Source of the DNA: Salinicoccus carnicancri Crm
GTDB lineage: Bacteria; Bacillota; Bacilli; Staphylococcales; Salinicoccaceae
Reading direction: 5' to 3'
NCBI RefSeq assembly: GCF_000330705.1
Contig: NZ_ANAM01000006.1
Location: 1 to 64,000, forward strand
Length of the DNA: 64,000 nt
The notes under the pieces are model-generated. The model was not told the origin of the DNA. It made no database searches and was given only the letters and a program-made list of their open reading frames with translations. Made by a program: the position numbers and the translations under genes. Positions 1-6,445 of this stretch are shown piece by piece (the stretch's first letter is position 1; each line of letters opens with the position of its first letter).

Positions 1-1
1 C

Positions 2-868
2 TTCACCGACTACCAGAACTTCGACAGCATCCAAGAAATGGATGCGACCGTCCGCCAATTCAATGCCCGTATCAGCAAACCGCACTATGAAACGCTCAAT
101 GTCTTGAAACAACATTCCTGTAAGGTGATTGGAGTGTCACATCTGAAGGTGGCGACGATTGCCAATGCGGTGAGGCGGTCGACCCGTGCCATCCACCGTC
201 ACCTCAAATACTTGGCCGACAATGGCTTCATTACAGTGGCCAACACCTCCCGTAAAAAATCCGGCGGCAAGGGCGCCAACATCTACATCATCAATACCGT
301 GGAACAACAAAAAGCCCTGCAAAAAAAGAAAGTGTCATATCGTAAAGTGTCATATCGTGAACAGGTAAAACACACCATCAAAACCCAGCAGGCCCAAGCC
401 TTTGAGTACATCAAGGTTAAAAAACAAACTATGTATTCTTTAAAACTATTAACTACTCTGTTTAGTAGTACTACCCGTAGATATAAGCGCATGAAAAATA
501 AATTGAGATTGGAACGCATCGAAAACATCAAATCAGCCACATTCGACAACCACATCGTACCAAGCCGGGTTTATCAGCAGTTTAAACCCTTCTTCAGTGA
601 TGCCCAACTCACTACACTGTATAAAACCGCAATCAATAGCTTAAAAACATTTGATCTTGATGCAGAACAACAAAGGGATGCCATCGTATATGGCATGGAA
701 TCGCTCGTAAAAGCAATGAAACGCTATCACAAACACGCAAGGGAACCGGTATATAATATCTATGCTTACTTGAATCGTACACTGCTCCATATCGGTTTTA
801 ATGCAGAGTTCTATGATGATATTTATGCCTATACCGATGCAGAAAGTTTTAGAAAAATTCTCTCTTAA
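2..868 (+). CDS. HTH-domain protein of plasmid/phage replication type, 5' end outside window
   Basis: The frame is open from the first bases of the window, so the true start lies upstream; the first internal ATG is at 38. At least 288 residues are present. The N-terminal third carries a winged-helix-like segment (HLKVATIANAVRRSTRAIHR, then a recognition-helix-like RAIHRHLKYLADNGFI), followed by a basic linker rich in Lys and Gln and a helical C-terminal domain. The layout matches a family common on Bacillaceae and Staphylococcaceae plasmids and phages, often near replication genes, but I cannot assign a biochemical role. There is no operon partner downstream. It supports reading the first 12 kb as plasmid-like DNA. 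Confidence 0.6.
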   Translation, partial: FTDYQNFDSIQEMDATVRQFNARISKPHYETLNVLKQHSCKVIGVSHLKVATIANAVRRSTRAIHRHLKYLADNGFITVANTSRKKSGGKGANIYIINTVEQQKALQKKKVSYRKVSYREQVKHTIKTQQAQAFEYIKVKKQTMYSLKLLTTLFSSTTRRYKRMKNKLRLERIENIKSATFDNHIVPSRVYQQFKPFFSDAQLTTLYKTAINSLKTFDLDAEQQRDAIVYGMESLVKAMKRYHKHAREPVYNIYAYLNRTLLHIGFNAEFYDDIYAYTDAESFRKILS

Positions 869-930
869 ATGCAATACCTGTACATCAACCACATTTTAAC
901 AATGGCAAATGGTTTAAATCTAACGACCAA

Positions 931-958
931 TAAAAAAAACCACGATATTATCGTGGTT
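931..958 (-). terminator. Rho-independent terminator, leftward
   Basis: An 8-bp stem (AACCACGA/TCGTGGTT, 938-958) is followed on the minus strand by a run of T. It would end leftward transcripts of the broken gene at 1106-1548. Confidence 0.6.
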
Positions 959-1105
959 CGGATTAGTTCGGTTTTGGTGAGCACTGGAAACTCGGGATAA
1001 CCCCCTGTATTAATATTGTTTTATTTGATATTGATTGTAACAGGTAAAAGTAAAAATCAACCATGAAAATTCTCAGACTGAGGTGAGTAAATGGATATGT
1101 ATCAA

Positions 1106-1548
1106 TTAGTCCTCGTAAATCACCTGATAATTCGTGTCGGCTAAATCGATTTTAACAATATCAAATGCCTCATACCAATCACCTTGCTGAATTAATTTTT
1201 TGATCGTAGACATTAAAAAGGCATCGGAAAAATCACCAGTGTAAGGGTCATCTGAGTGTTTCTCTTTGTCTAATTCTTTAAGATATTCTAAAGCAAATTG
1301 CGGTTCGTCATTCCAAAACTGTCTGGCATTGCTTTCAATCCATGAATCAACATAATCATCTTTCTCTTGTTCATTTAATTGTTGCAGGCGTTCAGGGTCT
1401 CCATTTTGATCTATATCAAACAGATATCCTTGACTTGATCATCGTGATGAAAACTTGAAAGCAGTCCATCACCCAAAGAAAAATTGGGGGTGGGTCTAAT
1501 AGATTTATATCCAGAAGAATAATACATGTGATAGTCGGGAGTACCCAT
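1106..1548 (-). pseudogene. Frameshifted gene of unknown function (about 147 codons)
   Basis: On the minus strand a frame starts at ATG 1546-1548 (MGTPDYHMYYSSGYKSIRPT...) and hits a stop after about 44 codons. The same protein appears to continue in the next frame (...YLFDIDQNGDPERLQQLNEQ...) to a stop at 1106-1108. The switch lies near 1425-1440. The combined span, 443 bases, is not a multiple of three, which fits a single-base indel. The second part is acidic, rich in Trp and aromatic residues, and has no ATG of its own near the junction. I do not recognise the family. No strong ribosome binding site is visible. A sequencing error would give the same picture. Confidence 0.5.
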
Positions 1549-2180
1549 TTAAGATATGTTTATCCTGAATGTTATATGCGCTTTGGCATTGTATGTAGAA
1601 TGATTTTTTCTTTAAATGCTCAAAAATCACTTTAAATTTGCGTATATACTTTTATATATATTTGTATTATTACACCGAAATAAGGCCGTTTTTATATATA
1701 AAATCATATATACTTAGCCGAAAACCGTCCGGAAGAAAAATATGTCGGCACTGCCGACATATCAAGAGGTTTGAGGTTTTGCAGGATAGAAATCCGGAAA
1801 AACCTCCTTATGCTCTTACTTAAATTAGCTGTTTTCTAATTTTGAATTGTTTCCTGGTATTTAAACTAACTTGAAGTTAGATGCCTTTTTAAAGTTCAAA
1901 AAGCCTGTATGAGCGTTTAAATGAATTTAAAGGGTACTTTTATTGGTCTTTAGAATAAGATAACGTGTGAGGGTGCACTTATACGTCGCATACAACGTTT
2001 CTGTGTAAATTTTTCTCGCCTGCGCTCAAAAAACAGTGGAGATCCATTTATGCCGAGAAAACTTTTGGAGGGAAAAGCAACCCTGGATAAACTAAAAAGC
2101 CGGTAGGCATCTTTTGGGTTTTTAGGGTTGCCCTTGGTTCACACCAAAAGGAAATTGGAATAAATTCATGGGGGTAAATT
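1549..2180. other. Intergenic stretch, no convincing gene
   Basis: No open frame with a credible start and ribosome binding site is seen here. It contains hairpin element 1 (1727-1822, listed separately). It also has an inverted repeat, GCAACCCT at 2077-2084 against AGGGTTGC at 2124-2131, with a 39-base loop. An 18-codon frame after position 2050 is too short to support. Confidence 0.4.
1727..1822 (-). repeat. Hairpin element copy 1 (terminator-like, shared with 2721-2815)
   Basis: Read leftward, the element opens with a 24-base block (1799-1822) also found at the start of copy 2, containing the SD-like AAGGAGG. It ends with a perfect 8-bp hairpin ATGTCGGC-AGT-GCCGACAT (1742-1760) and then a T run and CTTCCGGA. 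The stem differs from copy 2 at paired positions while base pairing is kept. The structure is that of a Rho-independent terminator behind a conserved leader. Confidence 0.55.
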
Positions 2181-2366
2181 ATGAAAAACTTTTTCTACAG
2201 GACATTACTTGCGATTGCTATTGTCATTCTTTTTTATTTAATTTTTAATATTAAACCTAACGGATTTATATTACTCATACTTAGTTTGTGTATTTTTTAT
2301 TTATTTGTGATGTTTTTTAAGAATATTTTTGTAGGAAAAAGCAAAGAAAAAGAGAGGAATTTTTAA
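2181..2366 (+). CDS. Small two-helix membrane protein
   Basis: A 61-residue protein with two hydrophobic segments (about residues 8-24 and 29-47) and a charged C-terminal tail (KSKEKERNF). The ATG is preceded by GGGGG at a suitable distance. I do not recognise a family. It lies between the two inverted hairpin elements at 1.7 and 2.7 kb. It could be a small toxin or a regulatory membrane peptide, but nothing in the sequence decides this. Confidence 0.45.
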   Translation: MKNFFYRTLLAIAIVILFYLIFNIKPNGFILLILSLCIFYLFVMFFKNIFVGKSKEKERNF

Positions 2367-2499
2367 GAGGTTTTGATCGGTTTTTTCTTATCTTGATACT
2401 ATACGTCATATCTTTTTCAGTTGCTTTTATCTAAAAGAATAAGATATGACTTTAATGCTATAACTTTGTAATATTCAATACGAATATATATCATCAACT

Positions 2500-2715
2500 T
2501 TGAAAATATTTAATCTTTGTAATATTTTGATCCCTGAATTGCTTAACTTAAGTAATTTATATGATGACGAACAAAGAAAAAAGCAAGATAGAAGCAAGCT
2601 TGCTTCGCCTTATTCGGGGATAGAATCTTTTGAAGAAGACATAAAAGATATCGAAAATGACATTGAAGGACGTGAGGAAAAGCTTTCAATCCTTGAAGCA
2701 AATCTCTCAAATTGA
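2500..2715 (+). CDS. Possible short coiled-coil protein or gene remnant
   Basis: The frame gives 71 residues from a TTG codon, with no good ribosome binding site. The C-terminal half is charged and helical (EEDIKDIENDIEGREEKLSI), as in a coiled coil. It may be the tail of a larger lost gene. It ends six bases before hairpin element 2. Confidence 0.25.
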   Translation: MKIFNLCNILIPELLNLSNLYDDEQRKKQDRSKLASPYSGIESFEEDIKDIENDIEGREEKLSILEANLSN

Positions 2716-2720
2716 TTTTT

Positions 2721-2815
2721 TAAGTAAGAGCATAAGGAGGTTTTGCATGCATTGCTGCATTTCAAACCGCAAACCCCTTGATATGCCGGCAGTGCCGGCG
2801 ATATTTTTTCTTCCG
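2721..2815 (+). repeat. Hairpin element copy 2 (terminator-like)
   Basis: It begins with the same 24-base block as copy 1, in the opposite orientation, so the two copies diverge outward from a 0.9-kb segment. It ends with GCCGGC-AGT-GCCGGC (2785-2799) flanked by ATAT/ATAT, a T run and CTTCCGGA. The element sits directly upstream of the promoter of the 2930 gene and could terminate or attenuate transcription coming from the left. Confidence 0.55.
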
Positions 2816-2832
2816 GATGATTTTCAATTAAA

Positions 2833-2903
2833 TGTACACGTTTTTGTACATAAAACAGGGCTATTTGTGGTATAATAATACAAAGGTACATTTTTTTGTA
2901 CAT
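2833..2903 (+). promoter_or_regulatory. Promoter flanked by two TGTACA-type operator repeats
   Basis: An extended -10 element (TG-N-TATAAT, 2868-2876) lies between two similar imperfect palindromes, TGTACACGTTTTTGTACAT (2833-2851) and GTACATTTTTTTGTACAT (2886-2903). The second lies over the transcript start. Repression by the ribbon-helix-helix-like protein encoded next is the natural inference, not shown. Confidence 0.6.
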
Positions 2904-2929
2904 CTAAATTTAAAAAGGAGTGGGACATT

Positions 2930-3244
2930 TTGGCGCGAATCGATGTAAAAGATTTTGATGAACAGGTCATGGTTCAGTTAAAAATGATTGCGAAAGAAAG
3001 AGGCATCCCTTTCAGTGAATTGGTCAGAGAAGTATTAGAAAAATATGTAGAAGACCGGATATTATCTTCTTCTATCACGAAGTTTGAAGTCGCATTAAGG
3101 AATACGCAGATCAGTTTAGATGCAAATACGGAAGCATATAACCAATTCATCGAAGAAAATAAACGGTTCCGAGGGTTCTTCATTGATTTACTGACTAAAG
3201 AAGAACTACAGCTTGATGAAGATAATTATGATGTGTCCAATTAA
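2930..3244 (+). CDS. Small ribbon-helix-helix-like DNA-binding protein
   Basis: A 104-residue protein beginning at TTG 2930, with AAAGGAG nine bases upstream. The first 45 residues (DVKDFDEQVMVQLKMIAKE, then GIPFSELVREVLEKYVED) have the strand-helix-helix pattern of Arc/CopG-type regulators. The rest is helical and charged. The gene follows a promoter with paired TGTACA repeats and is 11 bases ahead of the 3256 gene, so the two form an operon. Such pairs on plasmids act in copy control, partition or mobilisation; which applies here is not visible. Confidence 0.55.
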   Translation: MARIDVKDFDEQVMVQLKMIAKERGIPFSELVREVLEKYVEDRILSSSITKFEVALRNTQISLDANTEAYNQFIEENKRFRGFFIDLLTKEELQLDEDNYDVSN

Positions 3245-3255
3245 GGAGGAGCTTT

Positions 3256-3732
3256 ATGATTTCAAAACGATATGATTTTGAAGCAGATACCGTTTCAAAG
3301 ATACACACGATAAAGACGGCCAAAGGAATCAAAACAGAAAAAGAGGTTTTAATCCGGGCATTGGATCATTACCTGCTTTCAGAAATGATTGAGTATGAAT
3401 CCGTTGAATTTAAAACATTGCAGAAGATGAATGAGATAGAATCCCAACTCGAAAAGTTGAACAGCAAAATGAACCATGTGGATCTCGGCGTCAGCGTCAA
3501 CAACTTATTCCTGGCTGCTGAATTTGAAATCGCGCGGCATCCGAGAGCAATTATTGATAGAGATACTCTGGAAGGATACTATTTTTCTGAAGCTAAAAAA
3601 GAAATTCAAAAGATGATTCGCACAAAAGATCAGGAGAACCGCATAAAACAATCGAAGCACGATGACAGGAAAGCTACAGATTCCAGAAAGAAATTTCAAG
3701 TGAGTGATGACGATGATTGGTTGAATATTTAA
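3256..3732 (+). CDS. Hypothetical protein, second gene of the RHH-like operon
   Basis: A 158-residue protein with a strong ribosome binding site (AAGGAGGAG) before ATG 3256. The N-terminus (RYDFEADTVSKIHTIKTAKG and then a helix with TEKEVLIRALDHYLL) again resembles a ribbon-helix-helix fold. A central heptad-like region (LQKMNEIESQLEKLNSKMNH) suggests a short coiled coil. The C-terminus is highly charged and ends DDDDWLNI. It is probably a plasmid-maintenance or mobilisation accessory protein; I cannot name it. Confidence 0.5.
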   Translation: MISKRYDFEADTVSKIHTIKTAKGIKTEKEVLIRALDHYLLSEMIEYESVEFKTLQKMNEIESQLEKLNSKMNHVDLGVSVNNLFLAAEFEIARHPRAIIDRDTLEGYYFSEAKKEIQKMIRTKDQENRIKQSKHDDRKATDSRKKFQVSDDDDWLNI

Positions 3733-3809
3733 TTGCGTATACTAGACATACTTAAAAAATACTCTTGAAAGCGTAATAGTTTAGTAAAAAGAAGTGCTTT
3801 AAAATGAAG

Positions 3810-4112
3810 TCACAGAATTCTGTTCCTTAAATTAGGTTGTAGGAATATTATGAAGGAAGGGTGTGAGGGGGTTGTTTCTCCTTCAAGGCAAGTGATAAGT
3901 TTTGCATCACAGTAAGGGACATTGTCGCCGAAAACTCTCCAATACGCGTTATGTCCCTGGCAATGATTATCTGTTGCATTGATAGGAATGTTCCTGCCGT
4001 CAGTTAAACCAACGTCACATTCAGGGTCGCAATGTTTCTGTTCTTCAGTCATTCGGGTATCTGTTGGAAACTGTGCACGCAAAGGATCTTCAACTTGAGC
4101 GATTTTCCACAA
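3810..4112 (-). CDS. Cys-containing hypothetical protein or remnant
   Basis: The frame gives 100 residues from a TTG codon just after the stop of the 4119 gene. No clear ribosome binding site precedes it, and an in-frame stop lies three codons upstream. It contains five Cys in the segment HCDPECDVG...HCQGHN...PYCDAKLITC. I do not recognise it. It could be the tail of a Cys-rich secreted-type protein related in theme to the PLA2-like proteins nearby, but no similarity to them is visible. Confidence 0.3.
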   Translation of the reverse strand: MWKIAQVEDPLRAQFPTDTRMTEEQKHCDPECDVGLTDGRNIPINATDNHCQGHNAYWRVFGDNVPYCDAKLITCLEGETTPSHPSFIIFLQPNLRNRIL

Positions 4113-4118
4113 TTCTTT

Positions 4119-4406
4119 TTATACACCAAATATTAGTGTGACAAAGATGTTGTACGCAATTGGAAACAAAAATAATATGATATTAAAAATAATACCAATC
4201 ATTGATAATTGATCTTTTCGATATCTATATGCGATAAAACCAATAATTGCTCCTATTGGACATAAAAACATAGGCATAACTAGTGGCAGTCCTTCAATTT
4301 TTTTTATGGGAACAATCCCCAGTAAGAAGTTCAAAATGAGTATTGATACGATAGTGGGGATTAAAATCGAAAGAATTCCTAAGATGTTTATCTTCTCGTT
4401 TTTCAT
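4119..4406 (-). CDS. Small membrane protein, about three helices
   Basis: A 95-residue protein starting at ATG 4404-4406 with GGAGG eight bases upstream. Hydrophobic segments lie at about residues 8-30, 40-60 and 68-93. It belongs with the 4590 and 9028 genes as a set of roughly 95-residue membrane proteins scattered round the PLA2-like modules. A role as immunity or anchoring protein is possible by position only. Confidence 0.55.
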   Translation of the reverse strand: MKNEKINILGILSILIPTIVSILILNFLLGIVPIKKIEGLPLVMPMFLCPIGAIIGFIAYRYRKDQLSMIGIIFNIILFLFPIAYNIFVTLIFGV

Positions 4407-4507
4407 TAAAAAATCCTCCGTTCATTACTGATAAAAAATCAAAAATAGCTTTATAAAAAAACATAATAATATTTAAGAACACTAAAGTAATAAGTCCGGA
4501 CAAATGA

Positions 4508-4545
4508 AGAAAAAGCCTGAAGAAAAGGTTCTTCAAGCTTTTTCG
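4508..4545 (-). terminator. Rho-independent terminator after the 4590 gene
   Basis: A hairpin with a stem of about 16 bp (GAAAAAGC.TGAAGAA against TTCTTCA.GCTTTTTC, 4-base loop), with T-rich ends on both strands. It lies 45 bases past the stop of the leftward 4590 gene. Confidence 0.65.
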
Positions 4546-4589
4546 TTTAAAGAGAATTAGAGATTTCTTTAAAATTTTTTATTAACTAT

Positions 4590-4877
4590 TTAATAATCGG
4601 TGGACATGCCAGATACAATATAAATAAATAAAAAGAAGATACCGAATGCTATTGCTAAAAAGAGAGAGATCCCAGGAAGAAAATTATTTTCTGATTTTTT
4701 TATAAGACCAACTACAGAGAAAATTAAAGACAGAACTAATAATATAAGAATCACAGATATTTCCACGGTGGGACTTAATCCAATGATTGTTCCTCTTAAC
4801 ATAATAATCATAAAAAGAATAATAGAAAGGAGTATACTATATAATGAGATTTCACTCATCCAAGAATATTTTTTCAT
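4590..4877 (-). CDS. Small membrane protein, about three helices
   Basis: A 95-residue protein with hydrophobic segments at about residues 12-30, 35-60 and 70-90 and a short polar C-terminus. The ATG at 4875-4877 has a weak GAAGG upstream. It is the next leftward gene after the PLA2-like gene of module A but is separated from it by a terminator at 4963-5014, so it has its own transcript. Function unknown; a candidate immunity protein by position. Confidence 0.5.
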   Translation of the reverse strand: MKKYSWMSEISLYSILLSIILFMIIMLRGTIIGLSPTVEISVILILLVLSLIFSVVGLIKKSENNFLPGISLFLAIAFGIFFLFIYIVSGMSTDY

Positions 4878-4962
4878 AAATGATTAATACCTTCTTTACT
4901 AAGAGTATTCTTTTTCACCATAACATATACAAAAGTAATAAAAAATTATTAATATGTAGCAA

Positions 4963-5014
4963 GAAAAATACTGGATATAAAATCTTTTATTTAAGACTTT
5001 ACATCCAGTATTTT
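4963..5014 (-). terminator. Terminator of the tRNA-Cys/PLA2-like transcript, module A
   Basis: A long hairpin (ATACTGGAT... against ...ATCCAGTAT) with T-rich flanks on both strands, 48 bases past the stop of the PLA2-like gene. Confidence 0.65.
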
Positions 5015-5061
5015 ACTACATTGGAGAATTCATCTTGGTGTTATTTTCCTTACTATACATA

Positions 5062-5811
5062 CTACGTATAGCATCCATCTGAAAAAGCTCTAAAACGAAT
5101 CCCCAATCCCATGATGGTATCACCTGGGGCGGAATAACTGCCCAAACAGTTTAATAGTAGCTCATGACATGTGCAGGACGAGGTTGTCCCTGCAATTAAA
5201 CAGTCATCATGTTGCTCACAGCAGCCATCGACAGTATTAATTGGATCTCCGCCTCCCGCTGATTCATTATCCCCACAATAAGCACCGCAATGATTGTATG
5301 TTACTCCTTCAAATTGGCAACAACTGCCACTTGCAGTGCAAGTATGAGCATCTCCAATAGCCGAAGGTTTTATAATATTTTCTTCATTCTCAGAGTTAAT
5401 GATTGAAAATTCAGGGATATACTCTGGTTGTTTATATCCTTCTTCTACCATCTCATCAAATACAAGTTCATGATTTATAAATTTTTGATGATGGTAAAGA
5501 TCATATTTTTCTTTATACTTCCATACTTTTTCAATTAGTTTTCTACTTTCATTTCTATTTTTGAGATTCATCAATAAAACTTGCACGTTTTCGTTATAAT
5601 ATAAATATCTAATGGTAAGTTCATCGAACAATTCGCCTGAATCTTCAAATGTTGAAATAACTGCCATTCTTTGTTGAATGTTATTTATTTCGTTATTAAA
5701 ACTTTCAACACCTGCCTTTAATTCTTGATCTGATAATACCTTGCTGTCGTTAAACATTTCGTTATACTGCGAATACTCAGTGGGTTTTAAAAATTTTCCT
5801 TTTTGTAACAT
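5062..5811 (-). CDS. Phospholipase A2-like Cys-rich protein, module A
   Basis: A 249-residue protein. The start is ATG 5809-5811, with AGGAGGA eight bases upstream; a longer frame runs through the tRNA gene and is rejected. The N-terminal 150 residues are charged and helical without a signal peptide. The last 100 carry 12 Cys, with GSCCQFE, a Gly-rich loop (CGAYCGDNESAGGG) and CCEQHDDC. The last fits the secretory PLA2 histidine signature CC-x-x-H-x-x-C exactly and gives the His-Asp pair that binds substrate and calcium in that family. The second PLA2 signature (C-x-C-D) reads CTCH here, so the catalytic-dyad Asp is replaced by His; catalysis is doubtful. It follows a tRNA-Cys gene by 23 bases and probably shares its transcript. 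Confidence 0.7.
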   Translation of the reverse strand: MLQKGKFLKPTEYSQYNEMFNDSKVLSDQELKAGVESFNNEINNIQQRMAVISTFEDSGELFDELTIRYLYYNENVQVLLMNLKNRNESRKLIEKVWKYKEKYDLYHHQKFINHELVFDEMVEEGYKQPEYIPEFSIINSENEENIIKPSAIGDAHTCTASGSCCQFEGVTYNHCGAYCGDNESAGGGDPINTVDGCCEQHDDCLIAGTTSSCTCHELLLNCLGSYSAPGDTIMGLGIRFRAFSDGCYT

Positions 5812-5834
5812 TATAATTCCTCCTCTTATAATTT

Positions 5835-5909
5835 TGGAGGCGATACCCGGGTTCGAACCGGGGAATAAAGGTTTTGCAGACCTTTGCCTTGCCACTTGGC
5901 TACATCGCC
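5835..5909 (-). tRNA. tRNA-Cys (anticodon GCA), module A, CCA encoded
   Basis: A full cloverleaf on the minus strand: acceptor GGCGATG/TATCGCC, anticodon loop CTGCAAA, T-arm with TTCGAAC, and U as discriminator base, as expected for tRNA-Cys. Unlike copy B the CCA is encoded (5835-5837). It sits between the glutaredoxin gene and the PLA2-like gene, with its own bipartite promoter at 5933-5966. A tRNA at the head of a protein-coding transcript in accessory DNA is unusual. Confidence 0.95.
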
Positions 5910-5932
5910 GTCTCTCTCAAACATGTTCTACT

Positions 5933-5966
5933 TATAAAAGAGCGTTCAAAGTAATAAATCACAACC
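5933..5966 (-). promoter_or_regulatory. Alternative-sigma-type promoter before tRNA-Cys, module A
   Basis: On the minus strand: GGTTGTG (5960-5966), 17 bases, then CTCTTTTATA (5933-5942). The same arrangement occurs upstream of the glutaredoxin and sigma genes. Predicted transcription starts about 16 bases ahead of the tRNA. Confidence 0.65.
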
Positions 5967-5980
5967 TGCTGAAAGAAAGA

Positions 5981-6235
5981 TTAAATATTTTCTTTTAGCA
6001 TTCTTTCTAATTTCTTGCGTTGAAAGCCTTGCACCGATGCTGTGACTCCGTCTGAATTGATAACAACGGTCAATGGCGTTCCCGTCCCTCCTTGTTGAAA
6101 AAATTCCTCACGATGCTCCGGATCCGATACTTCTTTCGTGACAAAGGTATATCCTTCTTGCTCCATCCAATCAATTTGGCGGTGACAGTGCAGACAAGTG
6201 TCCTGAATATATACAGTAGGTTCCAAATGACTCAT
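5981..6235 (-). CDS. Glutaredoxin/NrdH-like thiol protein, module A
   Basis: An 84-residue protein of thioredoxin fold and glutaredoxin size. Start ATG 6233-6235 is preceded by AAAGGAG; a longer frame upstream has no ribosome binding site. The active site is CLHC near residue 13, and the cis-Pro motif TGTPLTVV lies near residue 51. The family reduces or exchanges disulfides with low-molecular thiols or thioredoxin reductase. In this operon it stands immediately before a tRNA-Cys and a protein with 12 Cys, so a role in thiol or disulfide handling of that product is a reasonable inference. It is 94% or more identical to the module B copy. Confidence 0.8.
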   Translation of the reverse strand: MSHLEPTVYIQDTCLHCHRQIDWMEQEGYTFVTKEVSDPEHREEFFQQGGTGTPLTVVINSDGVTASVQGFQRKKLERMLKENI

Positions 6236-6273
6236 GATTATCTTCTCCTTTTCTTCGTGTTTTGGCTTACATA

Positions 6274-6307
6274 TATAAAAGAGAGATAAATTATCCAAAA
6301 CACAACC
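6274..6307 (-). promoter_or_regulatory. Alternative-sigma-type promoter before glutaredoxin, module A
   Basis: Minus strand GGTTGTG (6301-6307), 17 bases, CTCTTTTATA (6274-6283). Its -35-like half is 13 bases from the -35-like half of the divergent promoter at 6321, which makes the two look like a terminator stem. Confidence 0.65.
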
Positions 6308-6320
6308 TGAGTTAAAAAAT

Positions 6321-6356
6321 GGTTGTGTTTTTAGTTTTCCATCTTCCTTTTATAAG
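6321..6356 (+). promoter_or_regulatory. Alternative-sigma-type promoter toward the sigma gene, module A
   Basis: Plus strand GGTTGTG (6321-6327), 17 bases, TCCTTTTATAAG (6345-6356). It points at the sigma gene, which suggests positive autoregulation. Confidence 0.6.
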
Positions 6357-6377
6357 TACATAAACATATAGAAGTAT

Positions 6378-6425
6378 TTGAAAATATTTGAAGAATATGC
6401 TACTTTTAATACGAACGTATGTTCG
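6378..6425 (+). promoter_or_regulatory. SigA-type promoter with LexA (SOS) box, module A
   Basis: TTGAAA (6378-6383), a 17-base spacer ending in TGC, and TACTTT (6401-6406) form an extended -10 promoter. CGAACGTATGTTCG (6412-6425) fits the Gram-positive LexA/DinR operator (CGAAC-N4-GTTCG core) and covers the expected transcript start. The sigma gene should be repressed until DNA damage. Confidence 0.75.
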
Positions 6426-6445
6426 CATTAAAGCGAGGTGTTTAA

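Noticed and set aside
4294..4536. 80-codon minus-strand frame
   Set aside because: It runs through the terminator at 4508-4545 and overlaps the 4119 gene, which has the better start.
5812..5895. N-terminal extension of the module A PLA2-like protein
   Set aside because: It would be translated through the tRNA-Cys gene, and the ATG at 5809-5811 has a perfect ribosome binding site.
5838..5909. tRNA-Cys as attachment site of an integrative element
   Set aside because: No integrase and no partial tRNA copy at a border were found; the second tRNA is a full gene within a duplicated module.
6298..6331. AAACACAACC...GGTTGTGTTT read as a terminator hairpin
   Set aside because: The two halves are the -35-like elements of divergent promoters. 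The same heptamer occurs at the tRNA promoter without a partner half, and copy B breaks the stem in one arm.
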